A stretch of 34,644 bases of DNA from contig JAIUML010000036.1 in the NCBI GenBank assembly GCA_022565595.1, positions 1-34,644 on the forward strand. The letters run 5' to 3'. The translations under genes were made by a program, and so were the position numbers. Below the pieces are notes generated by a model. The model saw nothing but the letters and a program-made list of their open reading frames with translations, did no database searches and was not told the origin of the DNA. Shown here piece by piece: positions 32,935 through 34,644 of the stretch (within the stretch, counting starts at the first letter, position 1; every line of letters starts with the position of its first letter). Origin of the DNA: Saccharospirillum sp. (lineage in GTDB: Bacteria > Pseudomonadota > Gammaproteobacteria > Pseudomonadales > Natronospirillaceae).

Positions 32935-33690
32935 ATGCGTCGCAAACTGGTAGCCGCCAACTGGAAAATGAATGGCAGCAAGGCAGAAATCAGCGCCTTG
33001 GCCAATGCCTTTGTCCAGGGGATTGAGGTCGCTTCGGTCGATGTTGCAGTCTTTCCTCCAGCGCTCTACGTTGAGCAGTTGGCTGGTATTCTGGCAGGCA
33101 CCGGTATTGAATTCGGTGTGCAAAATGTCAGTGCCGCCGAGAAAGGCGCTTTCACCGGCGAAATCTCGATGAGTATGGTGAAAGAGTTCGGATGCCATTA
33201 TGTGCTGGTCGGGCATTCCGAACGCCGTGAGCTGTTCGGTGAGACCGATGCGCAGGTCGCTGAAAAAGTGGCTGCTACGCTAGAGGCTGACCTGGTACCT
33301 GTGTTGTGTGTTGGTGAAACGCTCGCACAGCGTGAGGCTGGCGTAACCGAGCAGGTAGTTGCCGAGCAGGTGGTCGCCGTGCTTGAGCGAGTAGGCATTG
33401 AGTCCTTCACTCGGGTAGTGGTGGCTTACGAGCCAGTCTGGGCTATCGGTACTGGCAAGACAGCGAGCCCGGAGCAAGCGCAGGAAGTACATGCTTATAT
33501 TCGTTCATTGCTGGCGCAGCGCGATGCCAATGTAGCGCAGCAATGTCGCCTGCTGTACGGAGGCAGTGTTAAAGCCTCCAGTGCGGCAGAGTTGTTCGCA
33601 CAGGAAGACATAGACGGCGGTCTCGTAGGCGGTGCCTCTTTGATTGCTGATGAATTTACTGCCATTTGCCAAGCGGCAAAAGGGGCTTAA
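32935..33690 (+). CDS. tpiA: triosephosphate isomerase
   Basis: 251 residues, TIM barrel enzyme interconverting dihydroxyacetone phosphate and glyceraldehyde-3-phosphate. The catalytic residues are Asn9/Lys11 in AANWKMNG, His94 in VGHSERRE and Glu166 in AYEPVWAIGTGK. The phosphate-binding end, YGGSVKASSAAELF and GGLVGGASL, is present. It sits between glmM and secG as in Pseudomonas; in E. coli this position lacks tpiA. Strong AAGGAGGT ribosome-binding site. secG starts 3 bases after its stop. Confidence 0.97.
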   Translation: MRRKLVAANWKMNGSKAEISALANAFVQGIEVASVDVAVFPPALYVEQLAGILAGTGIEFGVQNVSAAEKGAFTGEISMSMVKEFGCHYVLVGHSERRELFGETDAQVAEKVAATLEADLVPVLCVGETLAQREAGVTEQVVAEQVVAVLERVGIESFTRVVVAYEPVWAIGTGKTASPEQAQEVHAYIRSLLAQRDANVAQQCRLLYGGSVKASSAAELFAQEDIDGGLVGGASLIADEFTAICQAAKGA

Positions 33691-33693
33691 GGT

Positions 33694-34044
33694 ATGATGT
33701 TAGAGAATCTGGTACTGGTGGTGCATGTGCTTTTGGCCATTGGTATGGTGGGCTTCGTGCTGATTCAGCGCGGCAAAGGTGCTGAAACAGGTGCATCCTT
33801 TGGTGGTGGAGCCTCGCAAACAGTTTTTGGCAGCGGCGGTAGTGGTAACTTTTTAACTCGTACCACGGCTGTGCTGGCAACCTGTTTCTTTCTGACCAGC
33901 TTTGGTTTGGCCTATCTTGCCAAGCAAAAGGCGGACGGAGTGGATGATCTTGGTATTGATATCCCGGCGGTTGAACAAGTTCAACCGAGAAGTGACGTAC
34001 CTGCAGGGTCTGACTCTCAGGTGCTGGATATTCCTACCGAGTAA
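33694..34044 (+). CDS. secG: preprotein translocase subunit SecG
   Basis: 116 residues, the small accessory subunit of the SecYEG channel. Two membrane helices (about residues 3-22 and 53-72) are separated by the conserved cytoplasmic stretch LIQRGKGAETGASFGGGASQTVFGSGGSGNFLTR. The acidic C-terminal tail is typical. Either of two adjacent ATG codons (33694 or 33697) may be used. tRNA-Leu begins 6 bases after the stop and is probably cotranscribed. Confidence 0.95.
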   Translation: MMLENLVLVVHVLLAIGMVGFVLIQRGKGAETGASFGGGASQTVFGSGGSGNFLTRTTAVLATCFFLTSFGLAYLAKQKADGVDDLGIDIPAVEQVQPRSDVPAGSDSQVLDIPTE

Positions 34045-34050
34045 GCGTTT

Positions 34051-34137
34051 GCCGACGTGGTGGAATTGGTAGACACGCCATCTTGAGGGGGTGGTGGGCT
34101 TATGCCCGTGCTAGTTCGAGTCTAGTCGTCGGCACCA
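34051..34137 (+). tRNA. leuU: tRNA-Leu (anticodon GAG)
   Basis: 87 bases, class II tRNA with a long variable arm. The acceptor stem GCCGACG pairs with CGTCGGC, followed by A and the encoded CCA (34135-34137). The anticodon GAG is at 34085-34087 and the T loop is GTTCGAGTC. The position after secG matches leuU of E. coli. A terminator follows directly. Confidence 0.96.
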
Positions 34138-34141
34138 TTAC

Positions 34142-34167
34142 AAGGCCTGTTTTTCAGGCCTTTTTTT
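34142..34167 (+). terminator. rho-independent terminator after secG/tRNA-Leu
   Basis: AAGGCCTG (34142-34149), loop of five T, CAGGCCTT (34155-34162) and a T run to 34167. Strong stem, ending the tpiA-secG-tRNA-Leu transcript. Confidence 0.9.
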
Positions 34168-34221
34168 ATTCTGATCGCAAGCGTGATGGTTTATCGCTTT
34201 TGGTCACTGTGGGGACACACC

Positions 34222-34250
34222 TTGAAAACCTGACGGTTGATCCCTATAAT
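34222..34250 (+). promoter_or_regulatory. strong sigma-70 promoter for the initiator tRNA (and probably rimP-nusA)
   Basis: TTGAAA (34222-34227), exactly 17 bases, then the consensus TATAAT (34245-34250). The discriminator GCCGCCGCC is GC-rich, as at stable-RNA promoters under ppGpp control. The -10 is part of a perfect inverted repeat: TATAATGCC (34245-34253) and GGCATTATA (34265-34273). Confidence 0.8.
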
Positions 34251-34321
34251 GCCGCCGCCTGAGGGGCATTATACTGGTGTTACCGTTGGTTTTTTCAGGT
34301 AAGAGTTTGTAGCAAGATGAA

Positions 34322-34414
<93 letters not shown>

Positions 34415-34452
34415 TTCGAGAGTGGGCTTGTGTTAGAAGAGTAGGAGTTTGT

Positions 34453-34529
<77 letters not shown>

Positions 34530-34644
34530 TATTTAGAGAAGGATGCCCGAAAGTTTTGTAACAGGGCGTCCCAGCGGCGTGGCCCAGCCCGCACATCCGT
34601 GTGCGGTCGTAAAAATCAGCCCGGAAGCAGTGCTTCCTTGGAGA
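34530..34644. other. leader region downstream of tRNA-fMet with three hairpins
   Basis: No gene begins before the window ends; rimP is expected next. Inverted repeats are GATGCCC (34542-34548) / GGGCGTC (34564-34570), CCGCACA-tccg-TGTGCGG (34589-34606) and GGAAGCA-g-TGCTTCC (34623-34637). No T-tract follows any of them within the window. Confidence 0.45.

Overview
The window is a stretch of gammaproteobacterial chromosome. The block ilvE - yhbY / rlmE - ftsH - folP - glmM - tpiA - secG - tRNA-Leu - tRNA-fMet, with glnE just before ilvE, has the gene order I associate with Pseudomonas and Oceanospirillales-type bacteria. That lineage is inferred from gene order and protein similarity only. I see no phage, integrase, transposase or CRISPR array.

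Layout. (1) 1-634: no credible gene. It holds a terminator for something upstream, inverted fragments resembling the 3' end of 5S rRNA, a string of short hairpins, and one copy of a two-module repeat family (X and Y). (2) 635-8877: a DNA-repair and light-damage neighbourhood. It contains ogt, guaC, a MerR-type regulator divergent from a sigma-70-family factor, and a minus-strand unit of ATP-grasp ligase, GNAT, Fe-S photolyase and a second, divergent photolyase. (3) 8878-9465: two large related palindromic elements. (4) 9466-18487: a minus-strand run reading substrate-binding protein, two permeases, two ATPases (one with a long C-terminal extension), aldehyde dehydrogenase, coniferyl-alcohol-dehydrogenase-like SDR and a flotillin/YqiK-like protein. 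It looks like uptake and two-step oxidation of an aromatic alcohol or related compound. (5) 18884-23079: a ynjB-ynjC-ynjD-ynjF cluster on the minus strand, comprising an ABC importer plus a CDP-alcohol phosphatidyltransferase. (6) 23346-34529: plus-strand housekeeping genes, with yhbY alone on the minus strand, ending with secG, tRNA-Leu(GAG) and initiator tRNA.

The genes are mostly ordinary; the most unusual content is the intergenic DNA. Element X (48 bp, two adjacent hairpins) occurs at three loci. It always lies within about 100 bp downstream of a stop codon and in the sense orientation of that gene. One copy carries paired compensatory changes in a stem. Module Y accompanies X at two loci, but on opposite sides of it. 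A second family (9012-9140 and 9327-9424) shares a 30-base core in opposite orientation. A third pattern is structural-RNA debris: a truncated copy of the initiator tRNA joined to an inverted copy of its own anticodon arm, and inverted 5S-like fragments. Together these suggest a genome prone to hairpin-forming repeats or template-switch rearrangement, which a genome-wide search could test.
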